A stretch of 64,000 bases of DNA. It comes from Nonomuraea indica (GTDB lineage: Bacteria > Actinomycetota > Actinomycetes > Streptosporangiales > Streptosporangiaceae). The notes under the pieces are model-generated. The model was not told where the DNA came from. It saw only the letters and a program-made list of their open reading frames with translations, and ran no database searches. Position numbers and translations under genes: made by a program. This document shows, piece by piece, positions 43,191 through 52,652 of the stretch. Numbering within the stretch: position 1 is the stretch's first letter; each line of letters starts with the position of its first letter. The stretch covers positions 445,319 through 509,318 of the forward strand of contig NZ_KZ559467.1 in the NCBI RefSeq assembly GCF_002850745.1, in the 5' to 3' direction.

Positions 43191-44209
43191 TGAGAGACGT
43201 GGCGATCGTCGCCTTCGCCCAGACCCGTCACACCGGCCACGACACCGGCCTGTCCGAGCCCGAGCTGATCCTCCCGGTGATCAACGAGGTCAAGGACCGC
43301 ACCGGCCTGCGCAGGTTCGGCTTCACCTGCTCCGGAAGCTGTGACTATCTCGCCGGGGCGCCGTTCTCGTTCGTCTCCGCGCTCGACGCGCTCGGCGCCT
43401 GGCCGCCGATCTCCGAGAGCCACGTGGAGATGGACGGCGCCTGGGCGCTGTACGAGGCCTGGGTCCGGCTGCAGCACGGCGACGTCGACTCCGCCCTGGT
43501 CTACGGCTTCGGCAAGTCCTCCCTGGGCGACCTGCGCACGATCATGACGCTCCAGCTCGACCCGTACTACCTGGCGCCCCTCGGCCTGGACCAGCTCTCC
43601 CTCGCCGCCCTCCAGGCCGCCGCCCTCGGGGCCGACCAGGCCGAGCTGGACGACATCGTCCGGCGCAGCCGGGCCGACGGCCTGGCCAACCCGTACGCGC
43701 CGGACCCGCCGGCGGAGATCCCCGACGGCTTCGCGGTGGAGCCGCTGAGAACCTGCGACATCGCGCCGATCACCGACGGCGCCGCCGCGGTGGTGCTCGC
43801 GGCCGGTGACCTCGCCACGCGGCTGTGCGAGCGCCCCGCCCACATCAGGGGCATCGCGCATCGCATAGAGCCCCACTACCCGGGTATGCGGGACCTCGCC
43901 CGGTCGGCCTCCGCGGCCGAGGCCGCACGAGCCGCGGGGGCCGGCAAGGGCCCGATCGACGTGGCCGAGCTGCACGCGCAGTTCGCCCACGAGGAGCTCA
44001 TCCTGCGCCGCGCGCTGGAACTGCCCGGCGGCACGGTCGTCAACCCGTCCGGCGGGCCGCTCGCCGCCAACCCCGTCATGGCCACCGGCCTCATCCGGCT
44101 CGGCGAGGCGGCCCGGCGCATCCACGACGGCACCGCCTCGCGCACCGTCGGCCACGCCGCGAGCGGCCCCTGCCTGCAGCACAACCTCGTCACCGTCCTG
44201 GAGGCATGA
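43190..44209 (+). CDS. Thiolase-fold protein, Ltp4-like (no canonical nucleophile Cys)
   Basis: 339 residues. Thiolase fold (RDVAIVAFAQTRHT at the N-terminus, ITDGAAAVVLA mid, VNPSGGPLAANPVMATGLIR near the C-terminus). The position of the thiolase nucleophile Cys is occupied by a VEMDGAWALYEAW sequence, and the usual GHP of the C-terminal motif is ANP. It is therefore unlikely to be a thiolytic enzyme; a retro-aldolase role as known for Ltp2 is plausible. In Rhodococcus ltp3 and ltp4 are required for degrading C24-branched sterol side chains. Overlaps both neighbours. Confidence 0.85.
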   Translation: MRDVAIVAFAQTRHTGHDTGLSEPELILPVINEVKDRTGLRRFGFTCSGSCDYLAGAPFSFVSALDALGAWPPISESHVEMDGAWALYEAWVRLQHGDVDSALVYGFGKSSLGDLRTIMTLQLDPYYLAPLGLDQLSLAALQAAALGADQAELDDIVRRSRADGLANPYAPDPPAEIPDGFAVEPLRTCDIAPITDGAAAVVLAAGDLATRLCERPAHIRGIAHRIEPHYPGMRDLARSASAAEAARAAGAGKGPIDVAELHAQFAHEELILRRALELPGGTVVNPSGGPLAANPVMATGLIRLGEAARRIHDGTASRTVGHAASGPCLQHNLVTVLEA

Positions 44210-45363
44210 TGGGCCACCGCTGTGCGGTCATCGGCGTCGGCCAGACGCACTACACGACCAAGCGCCGCGACGTGTCGATCGCCGGGCTGGTGCGCGAGGC
44301 GGCGCTGCGGGCGCTGGAGGACGCCGGGCTGACGTTCAGGGACATCGACGCCGTCGTCATCGGCAAGGCGCCCGACCTGTTCGAGGGCGTCATGATGCCG
44401 GAGGCGTACCTCGCCGACGCGCTCGGCGCGGCCGGCAAGCCGATGATGCGGGTGCACACCGCGGGCAGCGTGGGCGGGTCCACCGCGCTGGTCGGCGCGA
44501 GCCTGATCCAGGGCGGCGTGCACGACCGGGTGCTGGTCGTGGCGTTCGAGAAGCAGTCGGAGTCCAACGCCACCTGGGCGCTGTCCACCCACCTGCCGTT
44601 CAACGCCTCCCTCGTGGTCGGCGCGGGCGGGTACTTCGCCCCGCACATCCGCGAGTACATGCGCCGCACCGGCGCGCCCGGCCACATCGGCACGCTCGTC
44701 GCCGTCAAGGACCGGCGCAACGCACTCCGCAACCCCTACGCCCACCTGAGGATCCCCGCCATCGACCGGGCCATGGTCGAGTCGACGCCGATGCTGTGGG
44801 AGCCGATCCGCTACCTGGAGACCTGCCCGTCCAGCGACGGCGCCTGCGCCATGGTGCTGTCGTCGGAGACGGCGCTGGCCGGAGGCGGCACGCCGGCGTG
44901 GATCCACGGCGCCGCCATGCGCTCCGAGCCGATCTTCCGGGCCGGCCGCGACACGGTCAACCCGCAGGCCGGCAAGGACTGCGCCGCCGACGTCTACCGG
45001 CAGGCCGGCATCACCGACCCGCGACGGCAGATCGACGTGGCCGAGGTGTACGTGCCCTTCTCCTGGTACGAGCCGATGTGGCTGGAGAACCTCGGCTTCG
45101 CCGCCGAGGGCGAGGGCTGGAAGCTCACCGAGTCCGGAGCCACGGCGCTCGACGGCGACATCCCGTGGAACCCCTCCGGCGGCGTGCTCTCCAGCAACCC
45201 GATCGGCGCGTCGGGCCTGATCAGGTTCGCCGAGGCCGCACTGCAGGTGCGCGGGACGGCGGGCGAGCACCAGGTGGACGGCGCCCGGCTGGCGCTCGGC
45301 CACGCCTACGGCGGCGGAGCGCAGTTCTTCGCGATGTGGATCGTCGGACGGGAGAAGCCGTGA
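44206..45363 (+). CDS. Thiolase-fold protein, Ltp3-like (no canonical nucleophile Cys)
   Basis: 385 residues from ATG 44206 (ATG 44209 also possible). SCP-X thiolase fold: CAVIGVGQTHY, FRDIDAVVIGKAPD, then VHTAGSVGGSTALVGAS where the nucleophile Cys should be, SDGACAMVLSS and NPSGGVLSSNPIGASGLIR (SNP instead of GHP). As with the partner gene, the motif changes suggest retro-aldol rather than thiolytic cleavage. It probably forms a hetero-complex with the Ltp4-like and DUF35 proteins. Translationally coupled on both sides. Confidence 0.85.
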   Translation: MMGHRCAVIGVGQTHYTTKRRDVSIAGLVREAALRALEDAGLTFRDIDAVVIGKAPDLFEGVMMPEAYLADALGAAGKPMMRVHTAGSVGGSTALVGASLIQGGVHDRVLVVAFEKQSESNATWALSTHLPFNASLVVGAGGYFAPHIREYMRRTGAPGHIGTLVAVKDRRNALRNPYAHLRIPAIDRAMVESTPMLWEPIRYLETCPSSDGACAMVLSSETALAGGGTPAWIHGAAMRSEPIFRAGRDTVNPQAGKDCAADVYRQAGITDPRRQIDVAEVYVPFSWYEPMWLENLGFAAEGEGWKLTESGATALDGDIPWNPSGGVLSSNPIGASGLIRFAEAALQVRGTAGEHQVDGARLALGHAYGGGAQFFAMWIVGREKP

Positions 45364-46949
45364 CGGAGTTCAACCACGCAGACCTGTTCGAGGGGCTGGC
45401 CGACACGATCGGCGACCGGGTCGCCGTCGTCTGCGGCGACGAGCGCCGCACCTACGCCGAGCTGGACGCCGAGGCCAACCGGCTCGCCCACCACCTGCTC
45501 GACCGCGGCGTCGAACCCGGCCAGCACGTCGGGCTGCAGCTCTACAACGGCATCCCGTACGTCGCCGGGCTGCTGGCCGCACTGAAGATCCGCGCCGTGC
45601 CGATCAACGTCAACTACCGGTACGTCGAGGCCGAGCTGCTCTACCTCTACCGCGACTCCGACATCCGGGCGCTCCTGTACGACGTGGAGTTCGACGCCAG
45701 GGTGGCCGCCGTGGCCGGGGAGGCGCCGCTGCTGCGGCACCTGGTCGCCGTCGGCGGCGAGCCGGGGGTCCCGGGGGCGGTGCCGTACGGGACGGCGCTG
45801 GCGGGCGGCAGGGCCGAGCGCGGCTTCGCGCCGCGTTCCGGGCAGGACGTCTACATCATCTACACCGGCGGCACGACCGGCATGCCGAAGGGAGCGATGT
45901 GGCACGTCGAGGACCTGTTCATGGCCTTCGGCGGCGGCAACCCGTACGGCGAGCCGCGCGCCACCCCGCGGGAGGTGATCGACGCGGCGGCCGGGTCCGG
46001 CCCGATGGTGATGATGGCGGTGCCGCCGCTGATGCACGGGGCCGCGCAGATGGCCACGTTCATCGCCTGGTGGATGGGCGCGACCATGGTGTACGTGCGC
46101 AGGTTCGACCCGGGCGAGGTGTGGCGGACGGTCGCGCGGGAGAAGGTGTTCACGATGAACATCACCGGCGACGCCATGGCCCGGCCGCTCGCCGACGAGC
46201 TCGCGGGCGGCGGCCACGACGTGTCGTCACTCGGCGTGATCAGCTCCACGGGCGCCATCCTCACCGGGTCGGTGCGCGACCGGCTCCAGGAGCTGCTGCC
46301 GAACGTGATGATCCTCGACAACTTCGGCTCCACCGAGTCGGGCTTCACCGCCTCCGGCGTGGCCGGCTCCTCGCCCGAGAAGGGCCTGCGCTACCAGCCG
46401 AACGCCACGGCCCGGCTCGCGGTCCTCGACGAGAAGCTGCGGCCGGTCGAGCCGGGCTCCGGGCAGCTCGGCACCGTCGCGAAGGCGGGCCGGATCGCGT
46501 TCGGCTACTACAACGACCCCGGCAAGACCGCCGCCACGTTCGTCACCGGCGAGGACGGCACGCGGTGGCTGCTGACCGGTGACCTGGCCACCGTCGAGAC
46601 CGACGGCACCGTCAACGTCTTCGGCCGCGGCTCGCAGTGCGTCAACACCGGCGGCGAGAAGGTCTTCCCCGAAGAGGTCGAGGCCGTGCTCAAGGGGCAC
46701 CCGGCCGTGTTCGACGCGGTCGTCACGGGGGTGCCCGACGAGCGGTGGGGGAGCAGGGTGGCGGCCGTGGTCGAGCTCCGCGAGGGCGCCGAGGCCGGCG
46801 TCGAGGAGCTGGACGCGCACTGCCGGCGGCTGCTCTCGGGCTACAAGGTGCCGCGCACCTACGCGTTCGTCGAGGAGGTGGTCCGCTCGCCGGCGGGCAA
46901 GGCGGACTACCGGTGGGCCAGGCAGGCGGTCGAGGCCGCCGGCTCCTGA
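45360..46949 (+). CDS. Steroid-type acyl-CoA ligase, FadD19-like
   Basis: 529 residues, start GTG 45360 overlapping the previous stop. Adenylation motifs: YTGGTTGMPKGAMWHVEDLF, PPLMHGAAQ, DNFGSTESGF, GRGSQCVNTGGEKVFPEEVEA and the closing VVRSPAGKADYRWA. These strings match the mycobacterial 3-oxocholestenoate-CoA ligase FadD19 closely, as I recall that sequence. FadD19 activates the C26 carboxylate of sterols, and its loss in Rhodococcus blocks growth on C24-branched sterol side chains. Last gene of the operon. Confidence 0.88.
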   Translation: MTEFNHADLFEGLADTIGDRVAVVCGDERRTYAELDAEANRLAHHLLDRGVEPGQHVGLQLYNGIPYVAGLLAALKIRAVPINVNYRYVEAELLYLYRDSDIRALLYDVEFDARVAAVAGEAPLLRHLVAVGGEPGVPGAVPYGTALAGGRAERGFAPRSGQDVYIIYTGGTTGMPKGAMWHVEDLFMAFGGGNPYGEPRATPREVIDAAAGSGPMVMMAVPPLMHGAAQMATFIAWWMGATMVYVRRFDPGEVWRTVAREKVFTMNITGDAMARPLADELAGGGHDVSSLGVISSTGAILTGSVRDRLQELLPNVMILDNFGSTESGFTASGVAGSSPEKGLRYQPNATARLAVLDEKLRPVEPGSGQLGTVAKAGRIAFGYYNDPGKTAATFVTGEDGTRWLLTGDLATVETDGTVNVFGRGSQCVNTGGEKVFPEEVEAVLKGHPAVFDAVVTGVPDERWGSRVAAVVELREGAEAGVEELDAHCRRLLSGYKVPRTYAFVEEVVRSPAGKADYRWARQAVEAAGS

Positions 46950-47014
46950 GGCCGCCGGGCCTTGTCGTCGAGGGAGAAGGCCCTGCGGGCCTGGTCACCG
47001 GCCGAGGAGGGCCG

Positions 47015-47641
47015 TCAGGCCTTCTCGCCGGTGAGCCAGGCGGCCAGGCCGAGGTAGACGACGCCGCTCCCGACGTCGAGGCGGCGGCGCGCCCGCGCGG
47101 AGCCGCGGATTCGCCCGGCCAGCGCCGAGGCCAGCATGGCGTAGGTGCCGTCGGAGGCCATGCCGAGCACGATCCAGACCACGCCGAGCACGAGGATCTG
47201 CGCGGCGACGGGACCGGCGGCGGGGTCGGTGAACTGCGGCAGGAACGCCAGGAAGAAGATCGCGGTCTTGGGGTTGAGCACGTTGACCACGAACCCCTCC
47301 CAGAACATCCGCCGCCGCGAGTGCGGCTCGATCTCGACGACCTCCGCGGCGTCGCCCCGCCGCAGCAGCTTGCGCGCCCCGAGCCAGACCAGGTAGGCGA
47401 CGCCCACCCACTTGACCACGGTGAACGCGGTCGCCGAGGCGGCCAGCAGCGCGCTGATGCCCAGCGCGGCGGCGGCGACGTGCACCAGCGAGCCCGCGTG
47501 CACGCCCAGCACCGAGACCAGACCGGCGGCTCTGCCCTGGGCGACGCTGCGGGTGACGATGAACAGCACGGCGGGCCCCGGCACGACGAGCAGGGCGAGC
47601 GTGGCGGCGGCGAAGAGTGAGAGTGTCACGAGGTCTGGCAT
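47015..47641 (-). CDS. LysE/RhtB-family amino acid exporter
   Basis: 208 residues, six predicted TM helices. Family marks are LLVVPGPAVLFIVTRSVAQGR at the N-terminus and NVLNPKTAIFFLAFLPQF in the middle. It exports amino acids or small metabolites. It lies 33 bp after the LysR-type regulator gene on the same strand, the usual regulator-exporter pair. Confidence 0.9.
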   Translation of the reverse strand: MPDLVTLSLFAAATLALLVVPGPAVLFIVTRSVAQGRAAGLVSVLGVHAGSLVHVAAAALGISALLAASATAFTVVKWVGVAYLVWLGARKLLRRGDAAEVVEIEPHSRRRMFWEGFVVNVLNPKTAIFFLAFLPQFTDPAAGPVAAQILVLGVVWIVLGMASDGTYAMLASALAGRIRGSARARRRLDVGSGVVYLGLAAWLTGEKA

Positions 47642-47674
47642 GGGGTCATCGTCGCACGGCAGCCCGCACGGCCG

Positions 47675-48553
47675 TCAAAAACTTTCCCGCAGCGCCGCGA
47701 GCAGGGTCCGGGTGGCCGGCGGGTGGGGCGGCTCGCCGTAGACGGCGGCGTGGACGTGCCTGGTGGAGCCGGGGATCTCGGTGGTGACCACACCCGGGTG
47801 GCGGTGCGCGCGCAGGGCCAGCCCCGGCAGCAGCGTCACCCCCATGCCGGCGGCGACCAGCGCCTGAACGGCCACGATGTCGTCGCTGGTGAACGACAGC
47901 CGCGGCGCGAACCCGGCCTTGGCGCACATGTCGAGCAGATGGCTCCGGCACCGGTCGCAGCCCGCGATCCACTGCCCGCCGGCGTGCGCCGCCAGCCCGC
48001 TCGACGGCCCGTCCTGCGGCGTGCCCGGCGACGAGACGAGGTAGCTCGGGTCGTCGAGCAGGTGGACCATGGAGATGCCGTTGTCCTCGGGAGCCGTGTC
48101 GTCGTAACGGAAGATCACCGCGACGTCGACCCGGCCGGAGCGCAGCAGCCGCAGCGCCTCGGGCGGCTCGGTCTCCGTGATGTCCAGCCGCAGGCCGGGA
48201 TGGTCGCGCGCCAGCCGTGCGGCCGCCTCGGGGACGAACGTGCCGATCGCCGACGGGAAGGCCGCCAGCCGCACCCGGCCGGAGCGCAGCCCGACGTGGG
48301 CGGCCAGCTCGTCGGCGGTGGCGTCGAGGCGGGCGATGATGTCGGCGGCCCGCTCGGCGAGCAGCCGCCCGGCCTCGGTGAGCCGGATGCCGCGCCCGGC
48401 ACGCTGGACGAGCTTGGCGCCGGTCTCCGCTTCGAGGCGGGCCAGGTGGTGGCTGACCGAAGGTTGTGAGTAGTGCAGCTCCTGGGCCGCCGCCGTGAGG
48501 GAGCCGCGGCGGGCGACGGCGACGAGGACGCGCAGCCGTACGACATCCAGCAT
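47675..48553 (-). CDS. LysR-family transcriptional regulator
   Basis: 292 residues. N-terminal winged HTH (RLRVLVAVARRGSLTAAAQELHYSQPSVSHHLARLE), then the periplasmic-binding-protein-like effector domain. Two close cysteines (AGCDRCRSHL, near residue 199) lie in the effector domain. It probably controls the exporter downstream and possibly the divergent cupin gene. The spacer to that gene is 110 bp. Confidence 0.92.
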   Translation of the reverse strand: MLDVVRLRVLVAVARRGSLTAAAQELHYSQPSVSHHLARLEAETGAKLVQRAGRGIRLTEAGRLLAERAADIIARLDATADELAAHVGLRSGRVRLAAFPSAIGTFVPEAAARLARDHPGLRLDITETEPPEALRLLRSGRVDVAVIFRYDDTAPEDNGISMVHLLDDPSYLVSSPGTPQDGPSSGLAAHAGGQWIAGCDRCRSHLLDMCAKAGFAPRLSFTSDDIVAVQALVAAGMGVTLLPGLALRAHRHPGVVTTEIPGSTRHVHAAVYGEPPHPPATRTLLAALRESF

Positions 48554-48663
48554 CCATCAACCATATCTATGAGTGAGCCACAGAACATCTGTTGGACCTA
48601 TCGGTGGTTCCGTAGCACCGTGGAAGGGGAAAGAGCCTTAGCGTCTTTTCCTAGGGGGAAACC

Positions 48664-49185
48664 ATGAAATTGGCCATGGTCCGGCCCGGCCTCGCCGACC
48701 TCGTCGCGGGCGTCGCCGCCATCACCGGCCGGGGGCTCGGCGGCCGCGCCGCCGCGTTCGCCGTCGCCGACCTGCTCCGCGACCGCCTGCACACGCTCGA
48801 TCTGCTCACCCCGCAGGAACGCGCCGGCTCACCCGAGGGATACGTCTCACAGGTGCTGCACGCCCAGGAGGACTTCTCCGTCGTGGCCGTCGTGTGGCGT
48901 CCCGGACAGGGGACGGCCATCCACGATCACGTGTCGTGGTGCGCGTTCGGCGTCATCAGCGGCGTCGAGCACGAGACCGTCTACCGCGACATGGGCGACC
49001 ACCTGGCCGAGGTCGGCCGGGCCGACAACCGGCCCGGCGACGTCAGCGGTTTCGCGCCGCCCGGCGACATCCACCGGGTGCGCAACACCAGCGCCGAGGT
49101 CGGCGTCTCGGTGCACGTCTACGGCACCGACGTGAGCAGGCTCGGCAGCAGCGTCCGGCGGGTCTACGACCTGCCGGTGCGCTGA
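48664..49185 (+). CDS. Cysteine dioxygenase-type cupin
   Basis: 173 residues. Cupin motif TAIHDHVSWCAFGVISG provides two of the three Fe(II)-binding His, and the third is in PPGDIHRVRN, matching the 3-His site of thiol dioxygenases. The Cys beside the first motif (SWC) corresponds to the position of the CDO cross-link region. It probably oxidises cysteine or another thiol to the sulfinate. The exact substrate cannot be told. Divergent from the LysR gene; the 3' end overlaps the hydrolase gene by 22 bp. Confidence 0.85.
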   Translation: MKLAMVRPGLADLVAGVAAITGRGLGGRAAAFAVADLLRDRLHTLDLLTPQERAGSPEGYVSQVLHAQEDFSVVAVVWRPGQGTAIHDHVSWCAFGVISGVEHETVYRDMGDHLAEVGRADNRPGDVSGFAPPGDIHRVRNTSAEVGVSVHVYGTDVSRLGSSVRRVYDLPVR

Positions 49186-49823
49186 CCGGCGTAGCCCGCC
49201 AGGCGGCTCGCCAGCTCGGCCGGGCGGGCCAGCATCGGGGCATGGCCGCCGTCGATCTCGTCCGGCGTGACGCCCAGCCGCTCGCGGACGACCTCGCGCA
49301 TGAACGCGGGCGGGAAGAAGCGGTCGTCGCGGCAGAGCAGGAACCTGGTCGGCACGTCCGGCCACCCGTCGAGCGGCCACGGCTCCAGCAGCGCCTTCTC
49401 GGCGTGCTCCCGGCCGCCCGCCAGCATCTCGGCGGCCAGGTCCGGCGGCACGTCGTGCAGGAACACCGCGACCTCGTCGCTCATGTCGGGCCCCTGGAAG
49501 CCGGTGTTGGCCCACCAGTCGCCCGGCGGCTCGCCGGGAGCCGGGATCATCGCCGTCACCAGGACGAGCAGGTCGGCCTTGACCCGGTCGCAGACCAGCG
49601 GGCCGACGAAGCCGCCCCACGAGTGGGCCACCACGACGAGGTCGGTGCGGTCGCCGACGGCCTTCACCACGCTGTCGGCGTAGTCGCCGAGCCCCGCCGA
49701 CGGGTCCTCGATCGGCAGGTCGACGGCCACCGTGTCGTGGCCCATGCGGCGCAGCTCGGTCTCGACCAGCCGCCAGTCACGGGCGCTGCCTCCGCCTCCG
49801 TGGATGAGCGCGAACGTCGCCAT
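49164..49823 (-). CDS. Alpha/beta hydrolase
   Basis: 219 residues. Alpha/beta hydrolase fold: FALIHGGGGSARDW oxyanion loop, nucleophile Ser in VVAHSWGGFVG, acid in LLCRDDRFF and His in DGGHAPML. It resembles small salicylate-esterase/hydroxynitrile-lyase-type hydrolases of actinomycetes. Substrate is unknown. Convergent with the cupin gene. Confidence 0.88.
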   Translation of the reverse strand: MATFALIHGGGGSARDWRLVETELRRMGHDTVAVDLPIEDPSAGLGDYADSVVKAVGDRTDLVVVAHSWGGFVGPLVCDRVKADLLVLVTAMIPAPGEPPGDWWANTGFQGPDMSDEVAVFLHDVPPDLAAEMLAGGREHAEKALLEPWPLDGWPDVPTRFLLCRDDRFFPPAFMREVVRERLGVTPDEIDGGHAPMLARPAELASRLAGYAGQRTGRS

Positions 49824-49935
49824 GTCTCCTCCTCAAGAAGTCCACGAATGCAGACCGCCGGGCGGGCGCGAACTCATCGCGCACGGCGATGATTTCCGGT
49901 CCGGAGACAGGTCTGCCCCGAGAGAGGAGCTGTTC

Positions 49936-50448
49936 ATGAACCCGATCACCGAGCTCGACCCGCGGTACAGCGCCCCCGGCGCCACCGCCACCCCGTGGGC
50001 GGAGGCACGCGACGGCCTGGCCCGCGCCGAGACGTTCTGGCTGTCCACGATCCGCCCCGGCGGCGGCCCGCACGTCACCCCGCTGCTCGCCGTCTGGCAC
50101 GACGGCACGCTCTGCTTCTGCACCGGCGTCGCCGAGCAGAAGGCTCGCAACCTGGAGGCCGACCTGCGCTGCGCGCTCACCACGGGAGGCGGCTCCCGGA
50201 CCCAGGGGCTCGACCTGGTCGTCGAGGGAGTCGCCCGCCGCGTCACCGACCCGGCGCGGCTCCGGACGCTCGCCGACGCCTGGGAGGCCAAGTACGGCCC
50301 CGAGTGGCGCTTCGAGGTGCGCGACGGCGCCTTCCACAGCCACGAGGGCGGGGCGGCGGCGGTGTTCGCGGTGGCGCCGGTCCGGGCGTACGGCTTCCGC
50401 AAGGGCGACTACAGCCAGACCCGCTGGACGTTCGAGCCGGCCGGGTAG
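49936..50448 (+). CDS. Pyridoxamine 5'-phosphate oxidase-family flavin-binding protein
   Basis: 170 residues from ATG 49936 with GAGGAG upstream. Split beta-barrel: TFWLSTIRPGGGPHVTPLLAVWHDGTLCFCTG, LVVEGVARRVTD and a C-terminal AYGFRKGDYSQTRW. It is likely an FMN- or F420-dependent oxidoreductase. True pyridoxamine-phosphate oxidases are longer and have a PLP site not visible here. Confidence 0.88.
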   Translation: MNPITELDPRYSAPGATATPWAEARDGLARAETFWLSTIRPGGGPHVTPLLAVWHDGTLCFCTGVAEQKARNLEADLRCALTTGGGSRTQGLDLVVEGVARRVTDPARLRTLADAWEAKYGPEWRFEVRDGAFHSHEGGAAAVFAVAPVRAYGFRKGDYSQTRWTFEPAG

Positions 50449-50460
50449 CGCGGGCGCGGG

Positions 50461-50967
50461 TCAGTCGCCGGTGACGCCGTCGATGCGCTCGCGGAGCAGG
50501 TCGGCGTGCCCGTTGTGGCGGGCGTACTCCTCGATCATGTGCACGAGGACCCAGCGGTGGCTGCAGTCCTGGCCGTGACGCTGCCGCTTGCCCAGGGCAT
50601 CCAGAGGGAGGGCGGCCGACAGCCTGCGGGCATGCTCGATCTCCTCCTGCCAGACGGCGAACGCCTCCTCGGCCGAGGCGGTGTCCACGTCGTCGAAGTC
50701 GGCGTCGACGCGCTCGTCCTTGCCCCACAGCCGGGGTACGTCCTCGTCGTCGAGGATGTGCCGGAACCACGCCCGTTCGACGTGCGCCATGTGCCTGACC
50801 AGGCCCAGCAGCGACATCGACGACGGCGGGGCGCTGCGCAGGCGCAGCTGCTCCTCGGTCAGGCCCGCGCACTTGACGGCGAGCGTGCCGCGATGCCATT
50901 CGAGCCAGTTGGTCAGCACCGTGCGCTCGTCACCGGTGAGGGGCGGGGGAATGCGGTCGTCGGTCAT
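50461..50967 (-). CDS. DinB/DUF664 family protein, putative mycothiol-dependent transferase
   Basis: 168 residues from ATG 50967. A four-helix bundle with the metal-binding His of LLGLVRHMAHVERAWFRHIL and EEYARHNGHADLLRERI, the usual triad of His in DinB enzymes. Actinobacterial DUF664 members use mycothiol. The open frame extends 5' to 51198 through a tandem repeat without protein-like features. Confidence 0.88.
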   Translation of the reverse strand: MTDDRIPPPLTGDERTVLTNWLEWHRGTLAVKCAGLTEEQLRLRSAPPSSMSLLGLVRHMAHVERAWFRHILDDEDVPRLWGKDERVDADFDDVDTASAEEAFAVWQEEIEHARRLSAALPLDALGKRQRHGQDCSHRWVLVHMIEEYARHNGHADLLRERIDGVTGD

Positions 50968-50999
50968 GAACGGCAACGTATCCGGTGGCGGGCCGGCCA

Positions 51000-51091
51000 C
51001 CGGCACGGGGTGTCCGTGGCGGGGTGGCCGACATGGGGTGTCCGCCGTGTCGGAGTGGGCCGGCATGGGATATCCGCCGTGGCGGGGCGGG
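51000..51091. repeat. Three imperfect 28-32-bp tandem repeats
   Basis: Units begin CCGGCACGGGGTGTCCG (51000-51027), CCGACATGGGGTGTCCGCCG (51028-51059) and CCGGCATGGGATATCCGCCG (51060-51091). They lie in the 248-bp divergent spacer 50968-51215 between the DinB and nhaA genes, which otherwise contains no gene. Confidence 0.8.
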
Positions 51092-51215
51092 GCGACCTTG
51101 CCGGTGACCGGCAAGCAGGCCCGCCCTGACACTGCGCGCCGGCCACGTTGTGGCGGCGGCCGGTCACCCGGCAGGCTGGTGACATCCCCTGCCACCACTC
51201 TCCCGGAGCGTGTCC

Positions 51216-52532
51216 ATGATCAATGCTGTGCGCCGCACCCTGTTCGACCGGGGTTCCTGGGCCGAGGCCGGCCGCATCGCCGACATCCTCCGCAAGGAGA
51301 CCCTCGGCGGCGCGCTCCTGCTGGCCGGCGCGGCGGCCGCACTGATCTGGGCCAACTCTCCCTGGTCGGCCGGGTACGAGGCGCTGCGCCGCGTCACCGT
51401 CGGCCCGGCGGCGCTGCACCTGGACCTCGACCTGGCGACCTGGGCCGCCGACGGGCTGCTCGCCATCTTCTTCTTCGTGGCGGGCCTGGAGCTCAAGCGG
51501 GAGTTCGTGGCCGGCGACCTGCGCCACGCGCGGCGGGCCGCCGTCCCGGTCGCCGCCGCCGTCGGCGGGGTGCTCGTCCCCGCCGCGCTCTACCTGCTGC
51601 TGACCCGCGGCACCGCCGGCGCCGCGGCCGGGTGGGCGATCCCCACGGCCACCGACATCGCGTTCGCGCTGGCGGTGCTCGCGGTGGCCGGCAGGTTCCT
51701 GCCCGCGGCGCTGCGCACCTTCCTGCTCACCCTCGCCGTGGTGGACGACCTCATCGCGATCGTCATCATCGCGGTGTTCTACACCGCTGACCTGGCACCG
51801 GTCCCGCTGCTGGCCGCGCTGGCGCCGCTGGCCGTCTTCACCGCTCTGGTGCAGCGCAGGGTGCGCTCGTGGTGGCTGCTGCTGCCCCTGGCGTTCGCCG
51901 TCTGGGCTCTCGTGCACGCCTCCGGGGTGCACGCCACCGTCGCCGGGGTGCTGCTGGGGTTCGCCGTGCCCGTCGTGCGCAGCCGGCGCGCGGGCGGCCT
52001 GGAGGCCGGCCCGGGGCTGGCCGAGCACTTCGAGCACCGCTTCCGGCCCCTGTCGGCCGGGGTGGCCGTGCCTGCGTTCGCGTTCCTGTCGGCCGGCGTG
52101 ACCGTGGGCGGGCTCAGCGGTCTCGCCACCGCCCTGACCGACCCGGTCGCCCTCGGCGTCGTCGCCGGGCTGGTCCTCGGCAAGCCGATCGGCGTCATGG
52201 CGGCCACCTGGCTGGTGTCCCGCTTCACCCGGGCCCGCCTCGACGACGGGCTCGCCTGGGTGGACGTGCTGGGCCTGGCGCTCCTGTCCGGCATCGGCTT
52301 CACGGTGTCGCTGCTCGTCGGCGAGCTCGCCTTCGGCGCCGGCACCGAACGGGACGCGCACGTCAAGCTCGCCGTGCTGGCCGGGTCGCTGGCCGCCGCG
52401 ATGATCGCCGCGTTCGTCCTGCGCCTGCGCGGCCGGGCGTACCGGCGCATCCACGAGATCGAGACCGCCGACCTCGACCACGACAGCGTCCCCGACGTCT
52501 ACCAGGACCCGTCCCCGGCGGACCGGGCCTGA
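51216..52532 (+). CDS. nhaA: Na+/H+ antiporter NhaA
   Basis: 438 residues, 12 predicted TM helices. Signature [11 protein letters not shown] and the Asp pair [15 protein letters not shown], which binds Na+ and H+ in NhaA, plus [15 protein letters not shown] and [12 protein letters not shown]. It exchanges Na+ for protons at alkaline pH. ATG 51216 has GGAG 7 bp upstream. The acidic hydrophilic tail of about 20 residues ([13 protein letters not shown]) is common in actinobacterial NhaA. Confidence 0.95.
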   Translation: MINAVRRTLFDRGSWAEAGRIADILRKETLGGALLLAGAAAALIWANSPWSAGYEALRRVTVGPAALHLDLDLATWAADGLLAIFFFVAGLELKREFVAGDLRHARRAAVPVAAAVGGVLVPAALYLLLTRGTAGAAAGWAIPTATDIAFALAVLAVAGRFLPAALRTFLLTLAVVDDLIAIVIIAVFYTADLAPVPLLAALAPLAVFTALVQRRVRSWWLLLPLAFAVWALVHASGVHATVAGVLLGFAVPVVRSRRAGGLEAGPGLAEHFEHRFRPLSAGVAVPAFAFLSAGVTVGGLSGLATALTDPVALGVVAGLVLGKPIGVMAATWLVSRFTRARLDDGLAWVDVLGLALLSGIGFTVSLLVGELAFGAGTERDAHVKLAVLAGSLAAAMIAAFVLRLRGRAYRRIHEIETADLDHDSVPDVYQDPSPADRA

Positions 52533-52652
52533 CCCGCCGAGGGCGAGCCGGCGGAGCCTGACCTGGGGGCCTGCCGGGCCGGGCGGCCTGCCGGGTGGCC
52601 CGCCCGGAAGGCCGGGTTACCGAAGGCCGCGGGAACGTGCCAGCCTGGGGGC

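Noticed and set aside
46950-47014. Terminator between FadD19-like and lysE genes
   Set aside because: Several overlapping GGCC-rich repeats exist, but none is a clean hairpin with a tail; left uncalled.
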